DNA of 64,000 nucleotides from Leptolyngbya sp. BC1307 (lineage in GTDB: Bacteria > Cyanobacteriota > Cyanobacteriia > Phormidesmidales > Phormidesmidaceae). The notes under the pieces are model-generated. The model saw only the letters and a program-made list of their open reading frames with translations. It was not told the DNA's origin and made no database searches. This document shows, in pieces, positions 8,917 through 17,399 of the stretch (position 1 is its first letter; each line of letters starts with the position of its first letter). Location: contig NZ_NRTA01000001.1 of NCBI RefSeq assembly GCF_002286735.1, forward strand, positions 230,698 to 294,697, given 5' to 3'. A program made the translations under genes and the position numbers.

Positions 8917-10230
8917 TTATAACCCGCCGACAAATCGCCCGGGGCTAAGCAGCCGGTGGGGATCGAATTTTTGTTTGAGGGCGCTCATGACGCCTGAGGC
9001 ATTGCCGCTGTAGCCCCAGATCTCTATCTTTTGCTTGAGCGCTTTGGGTGCTTGCAGGAGGGTCAAAAAGCCGCCGTTGATTTGGCAGTGCGATCGCAAT
9101 TTTTCTAGTGCATTCACCAGCTCATCGGTCGTCTCGTTCACGCTCTCTAGCTGCACCCAGCCCAGCCCGCTACTGACCTGTAGCTTTGCCAGCGCGCTGG
9201 GCATGACGGTTCCTAAAAGCTTCAGCATTGCCGAAATAGCACTGGGTCGCAAACCCACCTTACAAATTAAGGTGCCAGACTGGAGCACATCTCCCAGTTG
9301 CTGCCAAAAGTCCTGATCGGCTTCACCATCGAGCGACTGGCAGGTCAGGCTGTGGTCTGTGGCAATCTTTTGTAGTCGTTCTATTTGCTCCTCGACGCCA
9401 GCCGGAATGCCTTGGAACCGTGCCACCAGACTTAGCGATGTCTCGCGGTCTAGCGAATCCATCAGGCTCGCAGACAAAATATCCAGTGCCACTGGTGTTA
9501 GCCCCGATAGCCGAATGGCCGCTGCTGCCTGCTCAATCGCGGCTGTTTCTCCAGAGAGAATGAGCGATCGCGACTCTGCCTGCACCGGATACAGCCGAAA
9601 AGTCAGCTCACTCAAGATGCCCAGACTGCCGTAAGCGCCTGTCATTAGCTTCATCAGGTCGTAGCCAGCCACGTTTTTAACCACGCGCCCACCGGCTCTC
9701 GCTAGCTTGCCGTCATAGCGGGCAAACTGCACGCCGATTAGCATGTCTCGCAGCCCGCCGTAGCGCTGTCGGAGCGAACCCGTATCGGCAGTTGCGACGA
9801 CCCCGCCCACTGTGGCCTGATTGGCAAAAGCCGGATCAATCGCTAAGAACTGTTTTTGCTCAACCAATAGCTGCTTGAGTTCAGCCACTTTAAGCCCCGG
9901 TTCTACAGTGACCGTATAGTCCCCAACGGCGTGCTCCACGACCCGATTTAGCCGCGCCGTACTGATTACCAAGTCAATCTGCTGAGCCAGTCCGCCCCAG
10001 CTCAGTTTGCTGCCCTGACCCATGGGCAGCGATCGCCAACCGTTTTCAGCCGCTAAGGCCATGACTTTGCTCAGCTCGGCAGTCGTCTGGGGAAAAGCGA
10101 TCGCCGCCGGGGGATGATCAGTGGCGATCGCGGCCATAATTTGCTGCTGCTGATCGGGCGCTACCTTTATCCACGGCAGGCTACCGGTCTCACCTAAGGC
10201 ATCAGACAGTCGGGCTGCGATCGCACTCAT
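8917..10230 (-). CDS. glcE: Glycolate dehydrogenase FAD-binding subunit (GlcE)
   Basis: 437 residues from ATG 10230 (MSAIAARLSD). It has a PCMH-type FAD-binding fold: PMGQGSKLSWGG for the pyrophosphate loop, then GGVVATADTGSLRQRYGG and GGRVVKNVAGYDLMKLMTG, which are diagnostic of GlcE, and a GYSGNASGVMSALKQKFDP tail with the LSPGRF end. With GlcD and GlcF it oxidises glycolate in photorespiration; those subunits are not in the window. The open frame extends to 10440 and would overlap the upstream GST gene, but that extension runs through a hairpin-rich repeat and is not family-like. ATG 10257 is a possible alternative start. Confidence 0.88.
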   Translation of the reverse strand: MSAIAARLSDALGETGSLPWIKVAPDQQQQIMAAIATDHPPAAIAFPQTTAELSKVMALAAENGWRSLPMGQGSKLSWGGLAQQIDLVISTARLNRVVEHAVGDYTVTVEPGLKVAELKQLLVEQKQFLAIDPAFANQATVGGVVATADTGSLRQRYGGLRDMLIGVQFARYDGKLARAGGRVVKNVAGYDLMKLMTGAYGSLGILSELTFRLYPVQAESRSLILSGETAAIEQAAAAIRLSGLTPVALDILSASLMDSLDRETSLSLVARFQGIPAGVEEQIERLQKIATDHSLTCQSLDGEADQDFWQQLGDVLQSGTLICKVGLRPSAISAMLKLLGTVMPSALAKLQVSSGLGWVQLESVNETTDELVNALEKLRSHCQINGGFLTLLQAPKALKQKIEIWGYSGNASGVMSALKQKFDPHRLLSPGRFVGGL

Positions 10231-10267
10231 ATACACACCGATTACATGCAAAGCCATGCTTACCCTA

Positions 10268-10320
10268 CCGGATAGCCAGTCCGGACAGCCAGGCCAAATA
10301 GCCAGGCCCGATAGTCGGGC
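10268..10320. repeat. Cluster of short hairpins and degenerate ~13-bp repeats
   Basis: Between the GST stop and the glcE start, four degenerate copies of (g/a)ATAGCCAGGCC occur in tandem. The outer ones form perfect hairpins: CCGGATAGCCAGTCCGG at about 10268-10284 and GCCCGATAGTCGGGC at 10306-10320. The second may end the GST transcript, but no T-run follows in the reverse direction. Confidence 0.55.
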
Positions 10321-10334
10321 AAGCTTCAATGATT

Positions 10335-11135
10335 TCAATCGATCCCAATCGCAACTGGCCCGGTGGTCGGCGCAGACGCTGTTGGCCCAACGCTGCGCTG
10401 ACGGCGAAAATCGCGATATAGCTGATCGCGCCACGTCCAAAAGACGCTGAATGCCGGATCGTCAACCAGACCAGGCACCCCTTTATCGCAAATGCCCACA
10501 GGCAAATCGACGTAGATTGATGAGGGGAACTTGAGATACATCGACAGCCCAGCGACGGTTAAATCAGCCAGCGTCGGCTGGTCGCCACATAAATAGGGCT
10601 GCGTGCCCAAAATCAGACACAGCGCTTCCAAGTCTTGACGGAGAATCTCTGTCGCCGATTTTACCGCGCCCGGCCCGAAGCCAACGCCAGTGCCCAGCAG
10701 ATTGAGAATATCGCCCGGCACCGCGCCTACTGCGGTTTTCACCAGATCAGGGGTAGAAATCGGTAGCAGCGCCGTCCGAAAGTTAGGGTGCTGATTAAAC
10801 GCGCCAATCATCGCTTTGCGGCCATTTAAGCCAATCGACTCGTCCGCCCAGGCTTCCATCATCAGGCACAGGCCCTTTTGCTTGGGGTCAGTCGGAATGA
10901 TTGGTCGCTCTGGATATCGAGTGTCTAGATAGCGGGCGATCGCCGTTGAATCTGAAATTACCTCGTTGCCGTCTTTAAGGACGGGCACCTGCCGCTGCCC
11001 AGACAACCTATAGAGATCTATCTGGCCAATACCTGGGGCAACTTCAATGGTTCGGTAGGGCAGCTGCTTGTAATCCAAGACCAGCCGCACCTTTTCGCAA
11101 TAGTGAGACGCCTCAAACTGGTGTAGTTCTAACAT
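10335..11135 (-). CDS. Glutathione S-transferase family protein
   Basis: 266 residues. The N-terminal thioredoxin-fold domain (~1-80) reads LHQFEASHYCEKVRLVLDY with a Ser/Cys pair at the active-site position, RQVPVLKDG containing the cis-Pro, and the glutathione gamma-Glu-binding signature DSTAIARYLD. A helical C-terminal domain follows (LCGDQPTLADLTVAGLSMYL, the N-capping box). The fold conjugates or reduces with glutathione; the exact class is not assignable. The ribosome-binding site is GGAGA before ATG. It is immediately upstream of glcE on the same strand. Confidence 0.88.
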   Translation of the reverse strand: MLELHQFEASHYCEKVRLVLDYKQLPYRTIEVAPGIGQIDLYRLSGQRQVPVLKDGNEVISDSTAIARYLDTRYPERPIIPTDPKQKGLCLMMEAWADESIGLNGRKAMIGAFNQHPNFRTALLPISTPDLVKTAVGAVPGDILNLLGTGVGFGPGAVKSATEILRQDLEALCLILGTQPYLCGDQPTLADLTVAGLSMYLKFPSSIYVDLPVGICDKGVPGLVDDPAFSVFWTWRDQLYRDFRRQRSVGPTASAPTTGPVAIGID

Positions 11136-11540
11136 ACGAATTTCTCCTTGAATTAAGTCAGCTTCTCAGTAAAAACCGTAGGGCTGCATCGCTTTCGTAA
11201 CCAGGGATTACCCCTGTTTACTTAGAAGCATCTGCCAGGGCCTTTAAAGGTCGTCTTCATCTTGACGCCTTTGGCCATAATCAGCATCTACCTAACTGCG
11301 AACAATTTATTCTCCGATTTTTTAGATAGACTGTCCTTTGTAAAAGCTTAATAAACTGTTAGCGAAAACTTCACTTAATTAAGCTCAAACATTGCAGCTA
11401 CTCCCACTGTGCAGTCGGCAGACTTGATGTCCACTGCACTGAATCTTTAGGCCAGCGATCGCGTCATCGGCCTCGCGGGTGTAAGCGGACGACTGCAATC
11501 CATCAGGAAAAGCTCACACAGACTCAACTCAAGAGGTTCT
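11136..11540. other. Intergenic region, about 400 bp, divergent promoters
   Basis: Separates the GST gene (reverse) from the fasciclin gene (forward) and must hold both promoters. It is AT-rich around 11300-11390. I see no coding frame, repeat or RNA structure that I can support. Confidence 0.5.
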
Positions 11541-12545
11541 ATGCAAGTCAACAAGACCCCCCGCTTCGTCAGAAGCTTCGTAATTGGCTTAATTGCTAGC
11601 AGTGCAGGCGCTTTTGTCGCGCTTCCTAGCGTGGCCATGCCAGAAGCCGCAGAAGCTGCTTCCGCGACTGAAACACCCCTTTCAACAGAAGCAGCTCCCA
11701 CAGCCGATGGGATGGAAGACGCTACAGCAGAGATCGAAGATGACCAGGCTACAGAATCTGCTGATGTCATGGAAATGGATGCTGACACCGTCGAGGCGGC
11801 TGACATTGAGGCGCTGAGTGATGAGGCGATAGAAGCTTCTGACACTATGGACGGAGAACCTGTAAACGCGGCTGAAGCTGACGACGCATCGGTTGAATCA
11901 GCTGATTTAATGATGGAAGACGAAGCCGAAACCGCCGATAGCATGGAGGAAGAAGATACCGTCGAAGCCGCTGACCCAATGGCAGAAGAGGACGCTGTTG
12001 AAGCAGAAGCCTCAGACGAAATGGGAGAAGAGACCGTTGAAGCCGAAACGCTTGAGTCAGAAAGCGAAAGTGCTGAAGCGGAGATGAATACCGAAGAGTA
12101 CACTATTGCTGAATTAACAGGCAGCAGTGATTCCTTCGAGATCTTAGCGGCGGCGCTAGCGGCGGCTGATCTGACTGAAACATTGGGTCAGGAAGGTCCT
12201 TATACTATTTTCGCCCCGACAGATGACGCCTTTGAAGCACTGCCTGAAGGTGCCATCGAGCAGTTGCTGTTGCCCGAGAACAAAGATGTCCTCATCCAGA
12301 TTCTCTCCTATCACGTAGTTCCGGGGGCACTGTTTTCTGACAGCTTAGAAACCGGCGACGTGACCTCAGTAGAAGGCAGCGACATTGCCGTCGAGGTCGG
12401 TGATGTGGTCACCGTCAACAACGCTAACGTTTTGGTTGCCGATGTAGAAGCTAGCAATGGCGTCATTCACATCATTGACCGGGTGATTTTGCCCCCTGCT
12501 CCCCTCTCTGACGCTGGCTCTGCAAGCGTCAGTACTGTTCAGTAG
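11541..12545 (+). CDS. Secreted fasciclin-domain protein with a long acidic linker
   Basis: 334 residues. Signal peptide ~1-32 (FVIGLIASSAGAFVALPSVA). Residues ~33-182 are a low-complexity acidic stretch dominated by Glu, Ala, Asp, Thr and Ser with loose repeats such as MEEEDTVEAAD and MAEEDAVEAE. Residues ~183-325 form a fasciclin (FAS1/beta-Ig-h3) domain: SDSFEILAAALAAADL, GPYTIFAPTDDAFEALPEG, LSYHVVPG and NGVIHIIDRVILP. FAS1 domains mediate adhesion at cell surfaces. The charged linker probably spaces the domain away from the envelope (inference). The ribosome-binding site AGAGG precedes ATG. Confidence 0.9.
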   Translation: MQVNKTPRFVRSFVIGLIASSAGAFVALPSVAMPEAAEAASATETPLSTEAAPTADGMEDATAEIEDDQATESADVMEMDADTVEAADIEALSDEAIEASDTMDGEPVNAAEADDASVESADLMMEDEAETADSMEEEDTVEAADPMAEEDAVEAEASDEMGEETVEAETLESESESAEAEMNTEEYTIAELTGSSDSFEILAAALAAADLTETLGQEGPYTIFAPTDDAFEALPEGAIEQLLLPENKDVLIQILSYHVVPGALFSDSLETGDVTSVEGSDIAVEVGDVVTVNNANVLVADVEASNGVIHIIDRVILPPAPLSDAGSASVSTVQ

Positions 12546-12645
12546 ACCATTCTCAGGCGCTGCCTTCTAAATGACGATAAAACAACAGTCAGGCAGCGCT
12601 ATCAAACGCTTGTGTAGTTAAACTTCTGTATATCTTGTGCTACTT

Positions 12646-12682
12646 CCCTCCTTGGCCCTAGCGGTTTGAGGGGGTTTCTTTT
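12646..12682 (+). terminator. Possible weak terminator between convergent genes
   Basis: CCCTC (12646-12650) can pair with GAGGG (12668-12672) and is followed by GGTTTCTTTT. A second inverted repeat (GCGCTGCC 12557-12564 / GGCAGCGC 12592-12599) lies nearer the fasciclin stop but has no T-run. Either could end the forward transcript. Confidence 0.35.
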
Positions 12683-12713
12683 AGCATTTGACATGGGCGT
12701 TTGATTGGGCAGT

Positions 12714-13160
12714 TTAATACTCTCCTGATTCTTTAATACGCCGCACCAGATACTCTCGCATTTCGATAAAGTCTTTTGAAACCCGCAAGTCAGAAGGTGC
12801 TGTTGTTTCTAGCTTAGCTGAAAACGGATTGGGAATATCTTCTACAATCCGACCAGGATTGGCATACATAAGAATAATGCGGGTGGAGAGCAGCAGCGCT
12901 TCTTCAACATCGTGCGTGATAAAGAAAATAGTCTTGTTGGTTTTTCTCCAGATATTGTGTAAGCCCATCTGCATCGATTCGCGGGTGAAGGCGTCTAAGG
13001 CTCCGAAGGGTTCGTCCATCAGGATGACTTTAGGGTCGGCGGCTAGGGCGCGGGCGATCGCCGCTCGCTGCTTCATTCCTCCCGAGAGCTGATGCGGCAG
13101 CTTTTTTGCCGCTTCTATCAAACTCACCCGCTGATCCAGGCATGACTTAATTACCGCCAT
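12714..13160 (-). pseudogene. Truncated ABC transporter ATPase (nitrate/sulfonate/taurine type), C-terminal part only
   Basis: 148 codons corresponding to the C-terminal half of an SsuB/TauB/NrtD-like ATPase. The ABC signature ([16 protein letters not shown]), Walker B with catalytic Glu ([12 protein letters not shown]) and the switch His ([13 protein letters not shown]) are intact. The first ~110-130 residues with Walker A and the Q-loop are missing. Upstream, only 39 bp separate it from the stop of the SDR gene, so the missing part is not nearby in another frame. Without Walker A it cannot be a working ATPase. No permease or binding protein is adjacent. I read it as a deletion remnant. Confidence 0.8.
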
Positions 13161-13199
13161 GACGCAGTCGCTGCAACCGGCCCATCAGATATTCTATCG

Positions 13200-13979
13200 T
13201 CATGAGCCACGCCGATAAATGAGTGTGCTAGACGACTGATCGGTGGGAACTACATAGAGTTCACTAATATTGACGTGAAGCGGACGGGTAGCAGCAAATA
13301 AGATCAGCTCAGCAATATCTTCAGCCGTGAGCGCTGTCATGCCTTTATAGACGCTTTTAGCGCGGTCGGTATCGCCACGAAAACGCACATCGCTAAACTC
13401 TGTTTCGACAAAGCCTGGCTCGATGTTGGTGACTCGAATAGGCGTTCCTAGCAAGTCCATTTTCAATCCTTCGGAGAGCACCTTAACAGCGGCTTTAGTT
13501 GCGCAGTAAATGCTGCCGCCCGGATAGGTGTAGTGAGCGGCAATGGAGCCGATATTGATCACGTGTCCCTGGCCGCGCTCGACCATGCCAGGGACTACCG
13601 CCCGAGTGACGTATAGCAGCCCTTTAATGTTGGTGTCGATCATCTCTTCGCAGTCTTGCAGCGACACTTCATACTGCTTGTCCAAGCCGCGACTGAGGCC
13701 CGCATTGTTGATCAGCACGTCGATCTTTTGCCAGTCGGCAGGCAGGGTATCAATCGCTGAGGTGACAGCATCAGACTGCTGCACATCTAAAGGGAGGAGT
13801 AGAGACTTGGCCTCATACGTTTTGCTCAGCTCGTCGGCTAGGGCCTGGAGCTTGTCTTTACGACGAGCAGACAAAATCAGCCGGGCTCCGGCCTCAGCAA
13901 AGAACCGGGCGCAGGCAGCCCCGATGCCGCTGCTAGCTCCGGTGATGAGAATGGTTTGGTTTTCAAGTGCGATCGCCAT
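13200..13979 (-). CDS. SDR-family NAD(P)-dependent oxidoreductase (YdfG-like)
   Basis: 259 residues, a classical short-chain dehydrogenase. The nucleotide-binding TGASSGIGAACA is near residue 13, NNAGLSRG follows, and the catalytic Ser-Tyr-Lys are in INIGSIAAHYTYPGG (Ser) and SIYCATKAAVK (Tyr-x3-Lys). The Arg of LILSARR suggests NADP preference. Similar to YdfG serine/3-hydroxy acid dehydrogenases, but the substrate is not certain. The stop codon lies 39 bp upstream of the ABC-ATPase remnant, so a deletion end point falls at or near its 3' end. Confidence 0.88.
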   Translation of the reverse strand: MAIALENQTILITGASSGIGAACARFFAEAGARLILSARRKDKLQALADELSKTYEAKSLLLPLDVQQSDAVTSAIDTLPADWQKIDVLINNAGLSRGLDKQYEVSLQDCEEMIDTNIKGLLYVTRAVVPGMVERGQGHVINIGSIAAHYTYPGGSIYCATKAAVKVLSEGLKMDLLGTPIRVTNIEPGFVETEFSDVRFRGDTDRAKSVYKGMTALTAEDIAELILFAATRPLHVNISELYVVPTDQSSSTLIYRRGS

Positions 13980-14011
13980 AAAGCTACAGAAAATGAGGAC
14001 TAAAAACTGAT

Positions 14012-14212
14012 TTAGATTGACACGCTAGACCGATTTTGGACGGGTACACAGCGATCCAGATAGTTTAGCAGCGCTGTTTTAAAAGGCAGTAAGTTTTTGT
14101 AAATCTGCATATCTGGGCTGAGAGACCGAACCGCCTGAGTGAGCTGAGCGGCGGTTTCAGCAGACTGTGTTACCTGCGCCAGCGGATAGATATGCGTGCG
14201 AATGGTAAACAA
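14012..14212 (-). CDS. Possible small protein, unknown
   Basis: A 66-codon frame from a TTG start with reasonable amino-acid composition (TQSAETAAQLTQAVRSLSPD, then a Lys/Leu-rich tail ending NRSSVSI). It lies between the SDR and mqo on the same strand. No recognised domain, no clear ribosome-binding site. Could be a spurious frame. Confidence 0.3.
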   Translation of the reverse strand: MFTIRTHIYPLAQVTQSAETAAQLTQAVRSLSPDMQIYKNLLPFKTALLNYLDRCVPVQNRSSVSI

Positions 14213-14399
14213 AATCCCCTGGCTGACAGTCAGCCGACAAAGCGTCTGACGCTCCCAGGAGTTCGGCTAGTGCTCCGCCTATAGCCGCAGGTTAGGGGGT
14301 GGTGAAAGCCAGGTGAGCGCTAGCGAGCAATCTTTGCAATAACTTCAGTCTTCTGCATAACTCGCATGGAGGTTAAAGAAGGCGATCGCTCGCCCCTCA

Positions 14400-15728
14400 T
14401 CAAGCCAAATCTTGCTCAAATCTCTCCTGGTTAAACCAGTAGTCTCCGCCCAAAAAATCAATCAGCCGCTGGGTATCATCTTCTGCTGTCTTTAAGCAGG
14501 TAGAAGCCCCTGGCGAAGGTGTGATGTTGAAAAGAATGTTTTTACCTAAGATTTTGGCCTCGCCCATTTCCAGCTTGCGGCTGTTGAGATTGACAATTTG
14601 CGGTCGAATGCCACCATAGCCAGCAGCAAACTTAAGTTCACTCAGCTTGATCATAGGAACAATCTTTCTGACCTGATGAATAAAGAAGAACTTTCCGAAA
14701 ACTGGAATGTCGTAGATGAAATTCAGGATCAGATATCGCAAAATGGTCAGCTCACTCAGAATTGCAAAAAAGCTTCTGAATGCAGCCAAGCTCAGCCCAG
14801 CGGTCTTAAAGTATTCATAGACCGTACCGTAGCGGTGGCGCTCTAGCATCGGCAGCACTTTGGCCGTCGGCCCAAATCGGGTCTGGCTGGCATCGTGAAC
14901 TTCCGGGTCGCCGTGAATCGCCGCGAACGGTAGCTTAGCCATCTGCACCATATAGACCTTGCCATTTAGCAAGGCAGGCGCAAAATAAAAACTGCCCGCC
15001 GCACTCAGCAGCGCGTACTCTTTGCCGTAGCCCAGTTCTTTAGCAAACAGCAGACTGTGAGCCCCGCTGGTAACAGCTACTGTCTTAGCCAGAATAGTCT
15101 TACCGTTAGTTTTAACCAAGTAGCTGCCCGCACCCGGTTCGATAGCGGTCACCCGAGTATTCATCATCAGCTCAATCGACTTGTCGGTGGCTTGCGTGGC
15201 CTTATCGACAAACGACTGCGAGAGCTTTTGATAGTCCACCGCATAGCCATCGGGTGTAGAGAGAGCCAGCGTTTCTTCATCGGGCGATCGCCCCTTAATC
15301 ACATTGGGCTCTAGCGCCGCAATTTCTTCTTGGTGAATCAGCTTGAGTGCCGGGAAAAGCGTCTTAAAACTTTCGTAGCGATCGCTTAAAAATACTGCCT
15401 CAGCCGCTCCTACCCCTAGCACCATCTTGTGATACTGGGTGTAAATCTCTTGGGCCGGGTCGTGCTTGAGCAGATAGTTCTTCACCATCGTGGCCGCACG
15501 GTTGACCTTTTTGGCCTTCTCTAGGGAATAGTTGGTCTCAATATCGCCAAAGTGCAGCGTCTGACTGTTGCTTGTCTGCTTAGAGTTGACCAGCGCAACA
15601 GCCGCATTTTTCTCGATTAGAGCAATCTTACCTACATTTGTGTAGTGACTCAGACTGTAGAGCAGCGCCGTGCCGCACACGCCGCCCCCAATGATAACAA
15701 CGTCGTAAATCTCTTTTTCTTCAGTCAT
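14400..15728 (-). CDS. mqo: Malate:quinone oxidoreductase, Helicobacter-type
   Basis: 442 residues. N-terminal FAD-binding Rossmann motif VVIIGGGVCGTALLYSLS, then NSQTLHFGDIETNYSLEKAK, YESFKTLFPAL, LEPNVIKGRSPDE, SAAGSFYFAPALLNGKVY, KLPFAAIHGDPE and a C-terminal ITPSPGASTCL FAD motif. These blocks match the membrane-associated Mqo of Helicobacter pylori segment by segment (from memory), rather than the E. coli-type Mqo. The enzyme oxidises malate to oxaloacetate and passes electrons to quinone at the membrane. No TCA-cycle genes are adjacent; start ATG 15728. The alternative is a related FAD-dependent 2-hydroxyacid oxidase. Confidence 0.8.
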   Translation of the reverse strand: MTEEKEIYDVVIIGGGVCGTALLYSLSHYTNVGKIALIEKNAAVALVNSKQTSNSQTLHFGDIETNYSLEKAKKVNRAATMVKNYLLKHDPAQEIYTQYHKMVLGVGAAEAVFLSDRYESFKTLFPALKLIHQEEIAALEPNVIKGRSPDEETLALSTPDGYAVDYQKLSQSFVDKATQATDKSIELMMNTRVTAIEPGAGSYLVKTNGKTILAKTVAVTSGAHSLLFAKELGYGKEYALLSAAGSFYFAPALLNGKVYMVQMAKLPFAAIHGDPEVHDASQTRFGPTAKVLPMLERHRYGTVYEYFKTAGLSLAAFRSFFAILSELTILRYLILNFIYDIPVFGKFFFIHQVRKIVPMIKLSELKFAAGYGGIRPQIVNLNSRKLEMGEAKILGKNILFNITPSPGASTCLKTAEDDTQRLIDFLGGDYWFNQERFEQDLA

Positions 15729-15980
15729 TCGTTTCTCTACCCTGAATTTCTCTATCCTTAAAAGAGCCCTTAAAAGAGCATTGAGTTAGTCATTGCAAAG
15801 TACTCGCAAAAACTGTAAATCTGCTGTGTTCGTCGATGCTTTTTCAGTATAGCGCTGACGCTTAGCACCCCGGATTAGCTTGGCCTGCCTAAATTTTGAT
15901 CCCCCAGAGCGCTTTTGGTCACGCAAGCTTTCTCTGGGGTGGCATACTGAGAGCTGTAACTGCCAGAAGTTTTTGGAATC

Positions 15981-17159
15981 ATGCCGATCAACCGTCGTCG
16001 CTTCGTTATTTTGGCCGGGCTTGCTGTCGGTAGCGCGGGCGCGGGTGCGATCGCCTGTACCAAATCCACCGTGCAAGCGGAAGACACCCCGCCAGCCGAC
16101 CTGCTAACCAGCGAATCTGCCGCCGTCACGCCTGTTAGCTCAGCCGCTATTGGCCCAGCGGGTCTATACGCTCCCCAGCGCGGCGACGTTCGCCTGGCGG
16201 TGATCAGCGATCTAAACAGTGCCTACGGCTCTACTGACTACCGGGCAGAAGTGATCAAAGGGGTGGCTATGCTACCCGACTGGCAGCCCGATATCGTGGT
16301 CTGCGGCGGCGATATGGTCGCGGGCCAAAGCCTCAACCTGTCAGCGCGCGAAATCGAAGCGATGTGGACCGCCTTTGACGAAAAAATTCTTGCGCCAATT
16401 CGCACAGCCGGACTGCCGTTTGCCCTCACCATTGGCAACCACGATGCCTCTAGCTATCGCAACGGCGATCCCAATAGCGGCAACTATATCTACGTGCTCG
16501 ACCGTCAGGAAACGGCTAGATACTGGGCAGGTCATCAGTCGGATACCGATCTCGAATTTGTAGAAGCCGGTGGCTTTCCCTTCTATTACAGCTTTAAGCA
16601 AAACGACATTTTCTATCTGACCTGGGATGCCTCTTCAGCTAATGTTCCGCCTGAGCAGGTAGCCTGGGCCGACCGTGCCCTCGCCAGCCCCGCTGCCCAG
16701 TCTGCCAAGCTGCGAATTGTGCTGGGTCACCTGCCGATGTATGCGGTTTCGCAAAGGCGCGATCGCCCCGGCGAATATCTCAACCAGGCCGATGCGCTGC
16801 GCCAACTGCTGGAGCGCCATCAGGTGCATACTTACATTAGCGGCCACCACCATGCGTATTTCCCTGGTAAAGCCGGTCAAATCAATATGCTTCATGCTGG
16901 TGCACTGGGCAGCGGCCCCAAATCTCTGCTAAATACCACCACAGCCGCTTTCCAGACGCTGACGATTATGGATGTCTTCTTAGAGACCGCTAGCACCGTC
17001 TACACTACTTACAATATGAACACACTGGAAGTTGTAGACGCCCAGTCTCTGCCCCGTCAGATCGTCGGACCCAATGGCCGAGAGTTCCGTCAAGACCTGA
17101 CCTTAGCCGACTTCACGCCGACCGAGCAAGCCCAGCCCTACGTACCCAGCGAGAGCTAA
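15981..17159 (+). CDS. Exported calcineurin-like metallophosphoesterase
   Basis: 392 residues. The N-terminus NRRRFVILAGLAVGSAG is a twin-arginine (Tat) signal and ends in AIAC, a possible lipobox. Metal-binding blocks of the calcineurin-like family are in order: AVISDLNSAYG (DxN variant of DxH), VVCGGDMVAG (GGD), LTIGNHDAS (GNHD), LGHLPMY and ISGHHHAYF (GHxH). All five are present, so activity is likely. It would hydrolyse phosphate esters outside the cytoplasmic membrane. The Asn in place of the first His is seen in some members. It is divergent from mqo across 252 bp. Confidence 0.88.
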   Translation: MPINRRRFVILAGLAVGSAGAGAIACTKSTVQAEDTPPADLLTSESAAVTPVSSAAIGPAGLYAPQRGDVRLAVISDLNSAYGSTDYRAEVIKGVAMLPDWQPDIVVCGGDMVAGQSLNLSAREIEAMWTAFDEKILAPIRTAGLPFALTIGNHDASSYRNGDPNSGNYIYVLDRQETARYWAGHQSDTDLEFVEAGGFPFYYSFKQNDIFYLTWDASSANVPPEQVAWADRALASPAAQSAKLRIVLGHLPMYAVSQRRDRPGEYLNQADALRQLLERHQVHTYISGHHHAYFPGKAGQINMLHAGALGSGPKSLLNTTTAAFQTLTIMDVFLETASTVYTTYNMNTLEVVDAQSLPRQIVGPNGREFRQDLTLADFTPTEQAQPYVPSES

Positions 17160-17399
17160 TTGACAAATCGGGAACCCAAACCCGGGATCACTACGTCTGA
17201 TCTACTTAACTAGCACAGCTATAGCTTGTAGCCAACGAGGGGCCGCTGAGTAGTTGAGTAGACTGTCAATCAGGCTGTGGTGACTGCTGTCATCGCCAGC
17301 TAACCCCACACTTGCACGCCCCCTCAGGCGCGATAGAGTCATACAGGCTATGTCCGCCACTGACCGTCTAGTAGTTTGCCTCTCTCTCGGTTAGCCTCC

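Noticed and set aside
10268..10320. Short repeats considered as a mini CRISPR array
   Set aside because: Units are only about 13 bp, degenerate and without regular spacers; no cas genes are present.
8917..10440. A longer GlcE of 507 residues starting at 10440
   Set aside because: The extra 70 residues overlap the GST gene and are translated from the hairpin repeat at 10268-10320. The internal ATG at 10230 starts at the family's usual N-terminus.
11447..12103. A 218-codon Ser-rich open frame on the reverse strand
   Set aside because: It is the opposite strand of the acidic linker of the fasciclin protein. Its composition (almost only Ser and Ala) and the lack of a ribosome-binding site mark it as a by-product of Glu/Asp/Ala codons.
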